Below are positions 1-8,533 of a stretch of 64,000 bases of DNA, in pieces. This DNA comes from Kocuria coralli (GTDB lineage Bacteria; Actinomycetota; Actinomycetes; Actinomycetales; Micrococcaceae). Numbering within the stretch: the stretch's first letter is position 1; the number at the start of each line of letters is the position of its first letter. The notes under the pieces were generated by a model. It did no database searches. It saw only the letters and a program-made list of their open reading frames with translations, and was not told the DNA's origin. The stretch covers positions 124,001 through 188,000 of the forward strand of contig NZ_ML708616.1 in NCBI RefSeq assembly GCF_008831305.1, given 5' to 3'. A program made the position numbers and the translations under genes.

Positions 1-1038
1 GCCATGGCCCTGGACGTCGCGATGGGCGGCTCCACCAACACCGTGCTGCACATCCTCGCCGCCGCCCAGGAGGCCGGCGTGGACTTCACCATGTCCGACA
101 TCGATGCCCTGTCCCGCAAGGTCCCCTGTCTGGCCAAGGTGGCGCCGAACTCGACGAAGTACCACATCGAGCACGTGCACCGCGCCGGCGGCATCCCCGC
201 CATCCTGGGAGAGCTGCGCCGCGGCGGGCTGCTGGACGAGACGGTGCACACCGTGCACTCCGAGACCATCGGCGAGTGGCTGGACACCTGGGACATCCGT
301 TCCGGCACGGCCACCGACGACGCTAAGGCCCACTTCCTGGCCGCCCCGGGAGGCGTGCGCACCACGCAGGCCTTCTCCCAGGCCAACATGTACGAGTCCC
401 ACGACCTCGACGCCGCCGAGGGGTGCATCCGCGACCTCGAGCACGCCTACACCGTCGAGGGGGGCCTCTGCGTGCTGTTCGGCAATATCGCCGAGGACGG
501 CGCGATCATCAAGACCGCCGGCATCGACCCGGAGCTCTTCCACTTCGAGGGCAAGGCGTTCGTGGTCGAGTCCCAGGACGAGGCGGTGTTCGAGATCCTG
601 TCCAAGAACGTGCAGGAGGGCGACATCGTCGTCATCCGCTACGAAGGGCCCAAGGGCGGGCCGGGGATGCAGGAGATGCTCTACCCGACCTCCTACCTCA
701 AGGGCCTGGGGCTCGGGAAGAAGTGCGCGCTGATCACGGACGGCCGTTTCTCGGGCGGCACCTCGGGGCTGTCCATCGGCCACATGTCCCCGGAGGCCGC
801 CGGCGGCGGCGCCATCGCCCTGATCGAGACCGGCGACCCGATCGTGATCGACGTCGAGAACCGCGTGCTGCGCGTCGACGTCGACGATGCCGAGCTCGCC
901 CGTCGCCGCGAGGCCATGGGGCCGCTCCCGTGGAAGCCCGCCAAGCCCCGCGAGCGCAAGGTCTCGCAGGCGCTGAAGGCCTACGCCTCCATGGTGACCT
1001 CCGCCGACAAGGGAGCGGTGCGCGTCGTCCCCGAGTGA
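1..1038 (+). CDS. ilvD: Dihydroxy-acid dehydratase, C-terminal part (5' end outside window)
   Basis: Cytosolic Fe-S enzyme that dehydrates dihydroxy-acids to 2-keto acids, the third common step of valine, leucine and isoleucine synthesis. The reading frame is open from base 1, and about 345 of the usual 560-570 residues are present. The visible part holds the family signatures [15 protein letters not shown] near the start and [20 protein letters not shown], which contains the serine proposed as catalytic base. The N-terminal cluster-binding cysteines lie outside the window. The gene ends with TGA and is followed within 15 bp by a very long perfect hairpin that should terminate it. Identification is from conserved motifs and is secure. 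Only the IlvD versus sugar-acid dehydratase (Edd-like) question needs the missing half, and the sequence reads as IlvD. Confidence 0.93.
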   Translation, partial: AMALDVAMGGSTNTVLHILAAAQEAGVDFTMSDIDALSRKVPCLAKVAPNSTKYHIEHVHRAGGIPAILGELRRGGLLDETVHTVHSETIGEWLDTWDIRSGTATDDAKAHFLAAPGGVRTTQAFSQANMYESHDLDAAEGCIRDLEHAYTVEGGLCVLFGNIAEDGAIIKTAGIDPELFHFEGKAFVVESQDEAVFEILSKNVQEGDIVVIRYEGPKGGPGMQEMLYPTSYLKGLGLGKKCALITDGRFSGGTSGLSIGHMSPEAAGGGAIALIETGDPIVIDVENRVLRVDVDDAELARRREAMGPLPWKPAKPRERKVSQALKAYASMVTSADKGAVRVVPE

Positions 1039-1052
1039 GTCCGACGACTCCC

Positions 1053-1118
1053 CCTGCCGAGTAGTGAGTTGAGCCGCCCGTCGCCTCCGACGGGCGGCTC
1101 AACTCACTACTCGGCAGG
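1053..1118. repeat. Perfect 31-bp inverted repeat with 4-nt loop (terminator-like, member of a hairpin family)
   Basis: Left arm 1053-1083 and right arm 1088-1118 are perfect reverse complements around a CCTC loop. It lies 15 bp after the ilvD stop and about 135 bp before the symporter start. It could act as an intrinsic terminator, but no T-tract follows on the plus strand and 31 perfect pairs is far more than a terminator needs. A second hairpin at 56926-56987 shares its pattern (GCCGA, GAGTT and CGCCC at equivalent places in the left arm). Confidence 0.85.
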
Positions 1119-1252
1119 AAATGGGGCCGCACCATGTAACACAGGCCCGAAACGCCGCTGCTGTACAGTTCCCCGGGTCGAGCGCCAGCATCTCAGCGCC
1201 GTATGGCGGTATGGTCTCGGCAGTCTGTCTCCCTCTCACCATCGGAGGAACC

Positions 1253-2734
1253 GTGGAACAGCTCATAGAACTTGTCGGCACCGTGGACACCTGGGTCTGG
1301 TACGTCGTCTTCGTGATCCTGATCGGTGCGGGGGTCTACCTCACCGTCCGGACCCGCGCTGTGCAATGGCGGTCCATCCCGGAGATGATCCGGGTGCTGG
1401 GCGACCCTCCGGGAGAGGACAAGGACGGCAAGAAGGGCATCTCGTCCTTCCGGGCCTTCACCGTCTCGGCCGCGGCTCGCGTGGGAACGGGCAATATCGC
1501 GGGCGTAGCGCTGGCGATCAGCCTGGGCGGACCCGGGGCGGTGTTCTGGATGTGGGCGATCGCCGCGGTCGGCGGCGCCAGCGCCTTCACCGAATCCCTG
1601 CTGGGCCAGCTCTACAAGCGGACCGGGCGCCATGGCTACTACGGCGGTCCCGCCTATTACATGACCCACGGCCTGAACGCCAAGTGGATGGGCGCGCTCT
1701 TCGCCGTCATCATCACCGTGACCTACGCGTTCGTATTCAACTCCGTGCAGTCCAACGCGATCGTCGATTCCCTCGCGGGCTCGTTCAGCATCGACCTGAC
1801 CTCCTCCGACAGCATGATGTTCCGCGTGATCGTGGGCCTCCTGATCGTGGTCCTCACGGCTCTGATCATCTTCGGGGGCGTCCGCCGCATCTCCGCGATC
1901 ACCCAGGCCGTCGTCCCGATCATGGCCATCGCCTACGTGGTGCTGGGGCTGCTCGTGGTGGTCCTGAACATCACCGAGGTCCCGAACATGGTCGCGGACA
2001 TCGTCCTGGGAGCCTTCGGCATCCGCGAGTTCGCGGTGGGCGGCTTGTTCGGCGTATTCATGCTCGGCATGCAGCGCGGCCTGTTCTCCAACGAGGCGGG
2101 CATGGGCTCGGCCCCCAACGCCGGCGCCACCGCCTCCATCTCCCACCCCGCCAAGCAGGGGTACGTGCAGTCCCTGGGCGTCTACTTCGACACCTGGCTG
2201 ATCTGCTCCATGACGGCGTTCATCGTCCTGCTCTCCAATCCGGAGTTCGGCGACAGCGCCCAGGGCGCGGGGCTGACCCAGTCGGCGCTGGCGGCTCAGC
2301 TGGGCGATTGGGCGATTCACTTCCTGACGGTGGCGATCTTCCTCTTCGCGTTCTCCTCGGTGCTCGGCAACTACTTCTACGGCGAGGCCAACATCATGTT
2401 CCTCACCGGCTCCCGGAAGGCCATGATCGTCTTCCGCGTGCTCGTCCTGGCCTTCGTGATGCTGGGCGCCGTGGCAGCCCTGGAGCTCGTCTGGGCGATG
2501 GCCAACGTGTCCATGGCCTTCATGGTGACGATCAACCTGATCGCCATCGTCCTGCTCGCCCCGGTCGCGATCAAGGTGCTCAAGAACTACGAGGCCCAGC
2601 GCCGGCGTGGCGAGGAACCCGTCTTCCGGGGCTCGGACCTCCCCGAGATCACGGGTCTCGACGCCTGGGACGGCACCGACCTGGTGACCACCAGCATGTT
2701 CTGGACCCAGCAGCTCAAGAAGGTCAAGCGCTGA
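1253..2734 (+). CDS. AGCS family sodium:alanine/glycine symporter
   Basis: Integral membrane protein of about 493 residues that imports alanine or glycine with sodium. Family signatures include SAAARVGTGNIAGVALAI near the first third, the YYGGPAYYM stretch, and GMGSAPNAGATA around the middle, with roughly ten hydrophobic segments throughout. I place the start at GTG 1253 because GGAGGAA lies just upstream. An in-frame ATG at 1121 would add 44 residues rich in small and polar amino acids and falls too close to the ilvD hairpin. A strong bidirectional terminator follows. Importing alanine or glycine would fit the nearby glycine/serine genes, but that link is inference. The exact substrate cannot be read from sequence. 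Confidence 0.9.
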   Translation: MEQLIELVGTVDTWVWYVVFVILIGAGVYLTVRTRAVQWRSIPEMIRVLGDPPGEDKDGKKGISSFRAFTVSAAARVGTGNIAGVALAISLGGPGAVFWMWAIAAVGGASAFTESLLGQLYKRTGRHGYYGGPAYYMTHGLNAKWMGALFAVIITVTYAFVFNSVQSNAIVDSLAGSFSIDLTSSDSMMFRVIVGLLIVVLTALIIFGGVRRISAITQAVVPIMAIAYVVLGLLVVVLNITEVPNMVADIVLGAFGIREFAVGGLFGVFMLGMQRGLFSNEAGMGSAPNAGATASISHPAKQGYVQSLGVYFDTWLICSMTAFIVLLSNPEFGDSAQGAGLTQSALAAQLGDWAIHFLTVAIFLFAFSSVLGNYFYGEANIMFLTGSRKAMIVFRVLVLAFVMLGAVAALELVWAMANVSMAFMVTINLIAIVLLAPVAIKVLKNYEAQRRRGEEPVFRGSDLPEITGLDAWDGTDLVTTSMFWTQQLKKVKR

Positions 2735-2753
2735 TCTGGTAACCGCATCTGCA

Positions 2754-2796
2754 ACGACGGCGGTCCGGGCCTCTCGGAGGCCCGGACCGCCGTCGT
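2754..2796. terminator. Bidirectional intrinsic terminator
   Basis: A perfect 20-bp inverted repeat (2754-2773 and 2777-2796) with a 3-nt loop lies between the convergent ends of the symporter (2734) and the aldehyde dehydrogenase (2817). It is G+C-rich with no clear T-tract, as is common in actinobacteria. Confidence 0.8.
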
Positions 2797-2816
2797 CCGT
2801 TCGGGAGCTGAGCCGT

Positions 2817-4319
2817 TCAGCGCGAGTGGTTGATCTGCACGTGCTTCGTACGGGAGAAGTCGTTCAGGGCGTAGACGGACAGGTCGCGGCCGTAGCCGGA
2901 ACCCTTGAACCCGCCCCAGGGGACCTCGTTGGCCAGCACGAGGTGGCAGTTCACCCAGACGGTGCCGGCGTCGATCTTCCGGGGCAGGTCCAGCGACCGC
3001 GCGGCGTCCCGGGTCCACACGGAGGCGGACAGGCCGTACGGCACCTCGTTGGCGCGCCTGACGGCCTCCTCCTCGGTGGAGAACGTCTCCACCGTCACCA
3101 CCGGGCCGAAGATCTCCTCCTGCGAGGCCTCCGAGCCCGGGGCGACGTCGGTCAGCACCGTCGGCGCCACGTAGAAACCGGGGCCCGGCAGGCGCCCGCC
3201 GCCGATCGCCGCCGTCGCCCCGTCCTCGAGGGCGCGGTCCAGGAATCCGGTGACGCGGTCGAAATGGGCCTCGGAGACCAGCGGCCCGATCTCGATGTCG
3301 TCTCCGGCAGCCGGGTCGCCCACGGTCAGGGTGGACACCTGCTCGACCAGCAGGCGCGCGAACTCGTCGGCGACGGACTCGTGGACCAGCACGCGGGTGC
3401 CGGCGCCGCATTCCTGGCCCGAGTTCCAGTACCCGGCGGCGCGGAGAGCCTCGGCGGCCTTCCCGAGGTCGGCGTCGTCGAAGATCACCACCGGGGCCTT
3501 GCCGCCCAGCTCCAGGTGGACCCGCTTGAGGCTCTCACCGGCGCTGGTGGCCACCTTCTGACCGCTGCCGACACTGCCCGTGAGCGCCACCAGGGCGATG
3601 CCGGGGTGCTCCGCGAGGCGGGCGCCCACTTCACGGCCCAGGCCCGTGACCACGTTGAAGACACCGGGCGGCAGCACGTCGGCGACGATCTCCGCGAGCT
3701 TCAGCATGGTGAGCGGGGTCTGCTCCGACGGCTTGAGGACCACGGTGTTGCCGGCCGCCAGGATCGGGGCCAGCTTCCAGGCGCCCATCAGCAGCGGGTA
3801 GTTCCAGGGCACGATCGCCCCGACCACCCCGACGGGCTCGCGCAGGATGATGGAGGTGTGCTCCCTCACGTACTCCGCGGAGCCCATCTCGGTGAAGGCC
3901 CGGCAGGCCCCGGCCGAGAACCGGAAGATGTCGACGGTGCCGGCGACGTCGTCGTCGGCCACCTCGCGCGGCTTCCCGGCGTTGGCCGCCTCCAGCCGGG
4001 CCAGGACGTCGGCGTGCTGCTCGACCCGGGCGGCGACCTCGAACAGGAGGTCGGCGCGTTCCTTGGGGGTCAGCTCGCGCCAGGCCTCCGCGGCCTCCGC
4101 CGCGGCCTCGACGGCCACATCGACGTCGGCGGCCGTCCCCATGGGGATCTGCGCGATGCTCTCACCCGTGGCCGGGTTGACCAGCGTGGTGTGCTCGCCC
4201 GGTTCCCCCGCCTGGAAGGACCCGTTGATGAAGTGCTGCGCGGGCGGCAGATCGCCGTCCTTCAGCAGTCCTTCCCCGGAGGCTCGCCGGATCTCGAAGT
4301 CCGTGGTTTCCTTGCTCAT
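2817..4319 (-). CDS. NAD(P)-dependent aldehyde dehydrogenase (gamma-aminobutyraldehyde / semialdehyde type)
   Basis: Cytosolic enzyme of 500 residues that oxidises an aldehyde to its acid with NAD(P). All catalytic elements are present: PWNYPLLM with Asn173, LKPSEQTP with Lys196, general base Glu270 in HLELGGK, and nucleophile Cys304 in GQECGAGTR. The C-terminal WGGFKGSGYGRDLSVYAL and SRTKHVQI strings resemble gamma-aminobutyraldehyde and related amino-aldehyde dehydrogenases. The start ATG overlaps the stop of the DapA-like gene upstream by 4 bp (ATGA), so the two are translationally coupled. As the last gene of the amine oxidase / DapA-like / ALDH cassette, it probably finishes breakdown of an aminated substrate to an acid. 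An alternative is a 2-oxoglutarate semialdehyde dehydrogenase role. Confidence 0.9.
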   Translation of the reverse strand: MSKETTDFEIRRASGEGLLKDGDLPPAQHFINGSFQAGEPGEHTTLVNPATGESIAQIPMGTAADVDVAVEAAAEAAEAWRELTPKERADLLFEVAARVEQHADVLARLEAANAGKPREVADDDVAGTVDIFRFSAGACRAFTEMGSAEYVREHTSIILREPVGVVGAIVPWNYPLLMGAWKLAPILAAGNTVVLKPSEQTPLTMLKLAEIVADVLPPGVFNVVTGLGREVGARLAEHPGIALVALTGSVGSGQKVATSAGESLKRVHLELGGKAPVVIFDDADLGKAAEALRAAGYWNSGQECGAGTRVLVHESVADEFARLLVEQVSTLTVGDPAAGDDIEIGPLVSEAHFDRVTGFLDRALEDGATAAIGGGRLPGPGFYVAPTVLTDVAPGSEASQEEIFGPVVTVETFSTEEEAVRRANEVPYGLSASVWTRDAARSLDLPRKIDAGTVWVNCHLVLANEVPWGGFKGSGYGRDLSVYALNDFSRTKHVQINHSR

Positions 4320-5212
4320 GCCTGCTCACCTTCCTTGAGGGCCTTCAGGGCCCGTTCGATACGTGCTTCGGCTTCTGGGGAGACGTCGCTCATCGGCTGC
4401 CGCGGCACGCCCGCAGGGACGCCCTGCAGGCGCAGCCCCGCCTTGACGGCCGCGATGAACGGCTCGGAGATCATCGCGTCGATGACCGGGTAGAGGCGCT
4501 TCCAGTCCTCCAGGGCGTCCTGGAGGCGGTTCTCGGAGATGGCCTGATACACGGAGACGATCTCCGCGGGCACCACGTTCGCGGCGCCGGCCATCACCCC
4601 GGCCGCACCTTCGGCCAGCGCGCTGTAGATGTAGCTGTCCCACCCGATGAAGGTGCCGATGACGTCGCTGTTGTGGTGGATCAGCTGCAGACCCTGCTCC
4701 CAGTCGGCGCTGGAGTCCTTGATGTAGCGGATGTTCTCGAATTCCTCGGCCACGGACCTGACGGTGGCCGGGTCCAGGTTCACGCCCGTGGCGCCGGGGA
4801 TGTTGTACAGCATCACGGGCAGCTCCACCGCGGAGGCCACTTCCTTGATGTAGGCGACGGTCTCCGTGAGCGTGAGGGGCTCGTAGAACGGCGTGACCAC
4901 CATCAGCACGTCGGCGCCGGATTCCTGGGCGGCCCGGGAATGCCGGATGGCCTCGCGCGTCGTCGTCGCGCCCGTCTGCGCGATGACGGGGACCCGCCCT
5001 GCCGCGTGCTCGGCGACGGCGTCCACGAGGCGGCGGCGTTCGTCGTTGTCGAGGGAGGCGAACTCTCCCGTGGAGCCGCCCGCCACGACACCGTTGACGC
5101 CGTGGTCGACCGAGCGGTCGACCACGGTCCGCAGGAGAGGCAGGTCGATCGCCTCGTCGGCGTCGAACGGTGTGGACAGCGCGGTGAGCACGCCGTGGAT
5201 TTCTGGGGCCAT
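4316..5212 (-). CDS. DapA / N-acetylneuraminate lyase family protein (lyase or deaminase, substrate unknown)
   Basis: A 298-residue TIM-barrel class I aldolase-type enzyme. The Schiff-base lysine is Lys165 (YIKDSS), the catalytic tyrosine is Tyr136 (LYNIPG), and the phosphate/carboxylate loop is GSTGEF (46-51; GTTGE in DapA). I use the ATG at 5212, preceded by GAAGGGA. A longer open frame upstream is low-complexity and unlikely. The family includes dihydrodipicolinate synthase, sialic acid lyase, keto-deoxy sugar acid aldolases and pyrroline-4-hydroxy-2-carboxylate deaminase. Sitting between an FAD amine oxidase and a semialdehyde-type dehydrogenase, a catabolic lyase or deaminase is more likely than lysine biosynthesis. 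That is inference from context. Confidence 0.85.
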   Translation of the reverse strand: MAPEIHGVLTALSTPFDADEAIDLPLLRTVVDRSVDHGVNGVVAGGSTGEFASLDNDERRRLVDAVAEHAAGRVPVIAQTGATTTREAIRHSRAAQESGADVLMVVTPFYEPLTLTETVAYIKEVASAVELPVMLYNIPGATGVNLDPATVRSVAEEFENIRYIKDSSADWEQGLQLIHHNSDVIGTFIGWDSYIYSALAEGAAGVMAGAANVVPAEIVSVYQAISENRLQDALEDWKRLYPVIDAMISEPFIAAVKAGLRLQGVPAGVPRQPMSDVSPEAEARIERALKALKEGEQA

Positions 5213-5291
5213 GATCGGTGGTTCCCTTCGGGCTCGGTTCAGGGTCGGTTCTGGGGCGGACGGATGGGTGTTCGGTGACCTCCGCCGGAGA

Positions 5292-6656
5292 TCACCGGGC
5301 CAGGTTCGTCTGGCGCTCGGTGGCCAGCAGGCTCGCCGCGTTCTGCGCGGCGGTGAAGGCCGAGGTGATGGCGGTCTCGGTGTAGAGGCTGCCCAGGTAG
5401 TCACCGGCCAGGAACACCCGGTCGGCGGGGCGCATCAGCGCGTCCTGGATCTTGGCGCGGCCGGGGAAGCAGAACGGGGCGCCGGTGTGCCACCGCTGCA
5501 CGTGAGCCTCCTCGATGATGCTGCCGAAGCCCTTGAGGACCTGGTCGAGGTCGGCGACGTAGGTGTCGATGATGCGCTCGTCCGACAACGGCAGCAGCTT
5601 CTCGGCCAGGCTCGCGGGGGAGAAGGCCATGATGCTGCCCCCGGGCTGGCGGAAGCTCTCGGTGCCGCGCACCACGTTGCCCATGTTCAGGACGACGTTC
5701 ATGGAGCGTTTGGGCGTGGCGATCCCGTAAGCCCTGTCCCAGGGCCGGGGCCCGTCCTCGTTGGTCAGGAACGCCGCGCTGACGTAGGAGCCGTACTTGA
5801 CCCGGCCCAGGGCCTCGCGCTGGGCGGCGGGCAGGTTCACGCCGATCTTCCGGCTGACCATGGCGGGAGTGGCGAGGACGGCGGTGCGCGCCCGGACCTC
5901 GTGCTCGGCGCCCTCCTGCCGGTAGCGGACCACCACGTGGTCCTTGTACTGCACCAGCTCGTCCACTTCCGCGTTGAGATGGATGCGTTCGCGCTGCGAG
6001 GCGGCGATGGTCTCCGTGAGGGTGGAGGGTCCGCCGAGGATGCTCCTGCTCAGGCCTTGCCCGATGTTCCAGACCAGGCTGAAGTAGCCGATTCCCGCAC
6101 CGGCCGAGATCTGCTCGGGGTCGCCCGCCGACCGGGTGACGGTGGGACGGAACAAGGCTTCCGCCTCGGGGGAGATGTTCCCGAGGTACTCCTGGAACGA
6201 CCGGGTGTTCTCGAAGTCGTAGATCCGCTGCTGCCGCTGCTCACCGCTCTCACCGGGGCGCCGCCGGGTGGCACGGGCGTACCGGAAGACGTCGGCGCTG
6301 ACTTTCATCCCCGCTCTGACCATGGCGGCCCGGTCCCCCATGCCGAGCGGGATCCGGAAGGGGTAGGTCTGGAGCGGTCCTTTGATCAGGAGCTTGTCGT
6401 TCATCGAGAGCCCCGCCAGGGAGCCGGGGACGTTGATGGCACGGGTGCCGGTCTCGCTCAGGAGCTCGTGGGTCGAGGTGTTGGGGCCCCCGAAGACGTG
6501 GCCGCCCCAGTTGAGGAAGTACTGGCCGCGTTTCTCGGAGCGGACCCGCCCGCCGACCCGGCCTCCGGCCTCCAGGACGACGGTGTCCCAGTACCTCAGC
6601 CGCCACGCGGCTGCCAGGCCCGCCAGTCCACCACCGATGATGACGACATCCTTCAT
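5292..6656 (-). CDS. FAD-dependent amine oxidase / protoporphyrinogen-oxidase-like oxidoreductase
   Basis: A 454-residue flavoprotein. The N-terminal dinucleotide-binding motif is VVIIGGGLAGL (4-14), followed by VLEAGGRVGGRVRS typical of the amine oxidase superfamily. The C-terminal FAD motif reads RVFLAGDYLGSLYTETAI. There is no signal peptide, so it acts in the cytosol. The start at 6656 is supported by AGAGGAG 7-8 nt upstream. It is the first enzyme gene after the GntR regulator, with about 80 bp to the DapA-like gene. I infer it oxidises an amine or imino acid whose product is handled by the DapA-like protein and the aldehyde dehydrogenase. The family also contains desaturases and HemG-type enzymes, so the substrate is open. 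Confidence 0.82.
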   Translation of the reverse strand: MKDVVIIGGGLAGLAAAWRLRYWDTVVLEAGGRVGGRVRSEKRGQYFLNWGGHVFGGPNTSTHELLSETGTRAINVPGSLAGLSMNDKLLIKGPLQTYPFRIPLGMGDRAAMVRAGMKVSADVFRYARATRRRPGESGEQRQQRIYDFENTRSFQEYLGNISPEAEALFRPTVTRSAGDPEQISAGAGIGYFSLVWNIGQGLSRSILGGPSTLTETIAASQRERIHLNAEVDELVQYKDHVVVRYRQEGAEHEVRARTAVLATPAMVSRKIGVNLPAAQREALGRVKYGSYVSAAFLTNEDGPRPWDRAYGIATPKRSMNVVLNMGNVVRGTESFRQPGGSIMAFSPASLAEKLLPLSDERIIDTYVADLDQVLKGFGSIIEEAHVQRWHTGAPFCFPGRAKIQDALMRPADRVFLAGDYLGSLYTETAITSAFTAAQNAASLLATERQTNLAR

Positions 6657-6816
6657 GAGTGCATCTCCTCTTGGAGTCCACTGCGGCCTGGTAGGGCGTG
6701 CTGTTCGCGACCGCAGGGCGATGGATGGTTGTGCCGGCGAAGAGCCCGGAGGGGACCCGGTTCTTCGGACGGCCGCACGAAGGGTCGGTGTGGTCAGTGC
6801 CGCTACTGCACCTGTC

Positions 6817-6856
6817 GTGTGAAACACACCCTAGGATGTGATCACAGATCACACAA
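6817..6856 (-). promoter_or_regulatory. Candidate promoter with GntR-type operator palindromes
   Basis: Reading the minus strand, TTGTGT (6856-6851) and TAGGGT (6833-6828) are 17 bp apart and could be the -35 and -10 of the amine oxidase operon. The spacer holds the perfect palindrome TGTGATC-ACA-GATCACA (6837-6853). A second one, GTGTG-AAA-CACAC (6817-6829), lies at the expected start of transcription. The adjacent GntR regulator is the natural candidate to bind. This is prediction from symmetry and position. Confidence 0.5.
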
Positions 6857-6895
6857 GAGATGATGCTGGTGGGTGGGAGACCCTGCCGGTGCCGC

Positions 6896-7570
6896 TCAGC
6901 GGTTGCGGGGGAGGGCCTGCCTGATCCTGGCGCTGGCGGCGTCTATGGACTCGGCGGTGATCCGCGCGGCCGCGGCGGAGTCCCCGAGTTTCACCGCCTG
7001 GATCAGGCGCTCCTGATGCTCCAGGAGGTGGACGGCGTTGCCCAGGTCCAGCTCGTCGCGGGCGCCGACGATCTTGTAGTGGCGGCAGCGCCCCCACAGG
7101 GTGCGGATCATCTCGATCAGCACCGGGTTGCCCGCCGCGGAATAGACGGTGGTCAGGACCATCTCGTCCTGGTCCAGATAGTCGATGACCTGGTTGTCCT
7201 CCACGGCTCTCCTGAGCCCGGCGTACAGATCGTCCAGGTGCTGGAAGTCCTCACGGGTCAGGTTCTTCGTCCCCTGTGCGGCGGCCTCCACCTCGAGGAC
7301 CCGCCGCACGGCATAGATGTGCAGCAGCTCGGTGGGGGTGAAGTCCTTGACCACGGCTCCTCGGTAGGGCTGGGTCTCGACCAGACCCATCTCCTCGAGG
7401 CGCTTGATCGCCTCCCGCACGGGCATGACGCTGATACCCAGCTCGTGGGCCACATTGCGGATCTGGAGCCGCCGGCCGGCGGGGTAGTCGCCGTTGCTGA
7501 TCGCCGCGTGGAGCGCGTCGAATGCCTGATCTCCAACGCGCGCTGCGGTCTCCAGCTTCGGCAAGGTCAT
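6896..7570 (-). CDS. GntR family transcriptional regulator, FCD subfamily
   Basis: A 224-residue DNA-binding regulator. A winged helix (about residues 12-75) carries the GntR signature, including GRRLQIRNVAHELGISVMPV and REAIKRLEEMGLV. An all-helical FCD effector domain follows. FCD domains usually bind a metal through Asp, His, His, His. Here the usual D-x3-H position reads DEMVL (no His) and only EHQE keeps a clear histidine, so metal binding may be lost or altered. The gene ends about 240 bp before the FAD oxidase, and the gap holds palindromic operator-like sites. It most likely represses that cassette and releases it on binding a pathway compound. It starts 40 bp after purU and could also be read through from the sox operon. 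Confidence 0.88.
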   Translation of the reverse strand: MTLPKLETAARVGDQAFDALHAAISNGDYPAGRRLQIRNVAHELGISVMPVREAIKRLEEMGLVETQPYRGAVVKDFTPTELLHIYAVRRVLEVEAAAQGTKNLTREDFQHLDDLYAGLRRAVEDNQVIDYLDQDEMVLTTVYSAAGNPVLIEMIRTLWGRCRHYKIVGARDELDLGNAVHLLEHQERLIQAVKLGDSAAAARITAESIDAASARIRQALPRNR

Positions 7571-7609
7571 GCCGATAACTATACGCAGAGCCGTGGGGCC
7601 CGCACGGCG

Positions 7610-8533
7610 TCAGCGCAGGACGACCGTCCGATGGCCGTGGAGGATGACCCTGCCCTCGCAGTGCCATTTGACGGCGTCGGAGAGCGCCTTGCACTCCGTG
7701 TCGCGCCCGGCGGCCACCAGCTCCTCGGGCCCGTAGGTGTGATCGACCGCCACCACCTGCTGGGCGATGATCGGGCCCTCGTCCAGCTCGGCGTTGACGT
7801 AGTGGGCGGTGGCCCCCACCGTCTTCACCCCTCGCTCGTAGGCCTGGTGGTAGGGCTTGGCCCCCTTGAAACTGGGCAGGAACGAGTGATGGATGTTGAT
7901 CACCCGCCCAGCCATCCTGGTGGCCAGGGAGTCGCTGAGCACCTGCATGTATCGGGCCAGCACGACGAGGTCGATCTCGAAGCGCTCCACGAGCTCCAGG
8001 AGCCGGGCTTCGGCCTCGGGTTTGGTCTCCGGGGTGACGGGCAGATGGAAGAACGGGATCCCGTGCCACTCCACGAGCCGCTGATGGTCCAGGTGGTTCG
8101 AGACCACGGCCACGATCTCCACGGGCAGCTCGCCGGTGCGGGAGCGGAAGAGCAGGTCGTTGAGGCAGTGGCCGAACTTGGAGACCATGACCAGCACGCG
8201 GCGCCTGGCCCCGTGCCGGTTCAGCTCCCACCGCATGCCGAACTGGTCGGCCACGGGGGTGAGATCCGCGCGCAGCGCCTGCTCGTCCAGGCCCTCTCCC
8301 GTGGTGGCGGCCACGCGGACGCGCATGAAGAAGTGGCCGATCCTGCGGTCGTCGAACTGGGTCAGCTCCACGATGTTGCACCCGTGGTCCAGGAGCACCT
8401 TGCTCACGGCGTGGACGATTCCGGGTTTCTCGGGGCAGTCGAGGGTCAGCACCAGCTCGGCCGACGGGGGCGCCTGCTGGGGCTGCGGGCGGTGCTGTTC
8501 AGCATTCGATGACGTTGACGGCCAATCCACCAC
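7610..8533 (-). CDS. purU: Formyltetrahydrofolate deformylase
   Basis: Hydrolyses 10-formyl-THF to formate and THF in the cytosol. In the sox operon it recycles folate loaded with one-carbon units from sarcosine. The 307-residue protein has an N-terminal ACT domain (about 27-105) and a formyltransferase domain with the catalytic set Asn213, His215 ([10 protein letters not shown]) and Asp251 ([10 protein letters not shown]). The start overlaps the end of sdaA by 35 bp; the first 20 or so residues are Gln/Pro-rich and may not all be translated. It is the last gene of glyA-soxBDAG-sdaA-purU, the position purU occupies in known actinobacterial sarcosine oxidase operons. Confidence 0.95.
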   Translation of the reverse strand: MVDWPSTSSNAEQHRPQPQQAPPSAELVLTLDCPEKPGIVHAVSKVLLDHGCNIVELTQFDDRRIGHFFMRVRVAATTGEGLDEQALRADLTPVADQFGMRWELNRHGARRRVLVMVSKFGHCLNDLLFRSRTGELPVEIVAVVSNHLDHQRLVEWHGIPFFHLPVTPETKPEAEARLLELVERFEIDLVVLARYMQVLSDSLATRMAGRVINIHHSFLPSFKGAKPYHQAYERGVKTVGATAHYVNAELDEGPIIAQQVVAVDHTYGPEELVAAGRDTECKALSDAVKWHCEGRVILHGHRTVVLR

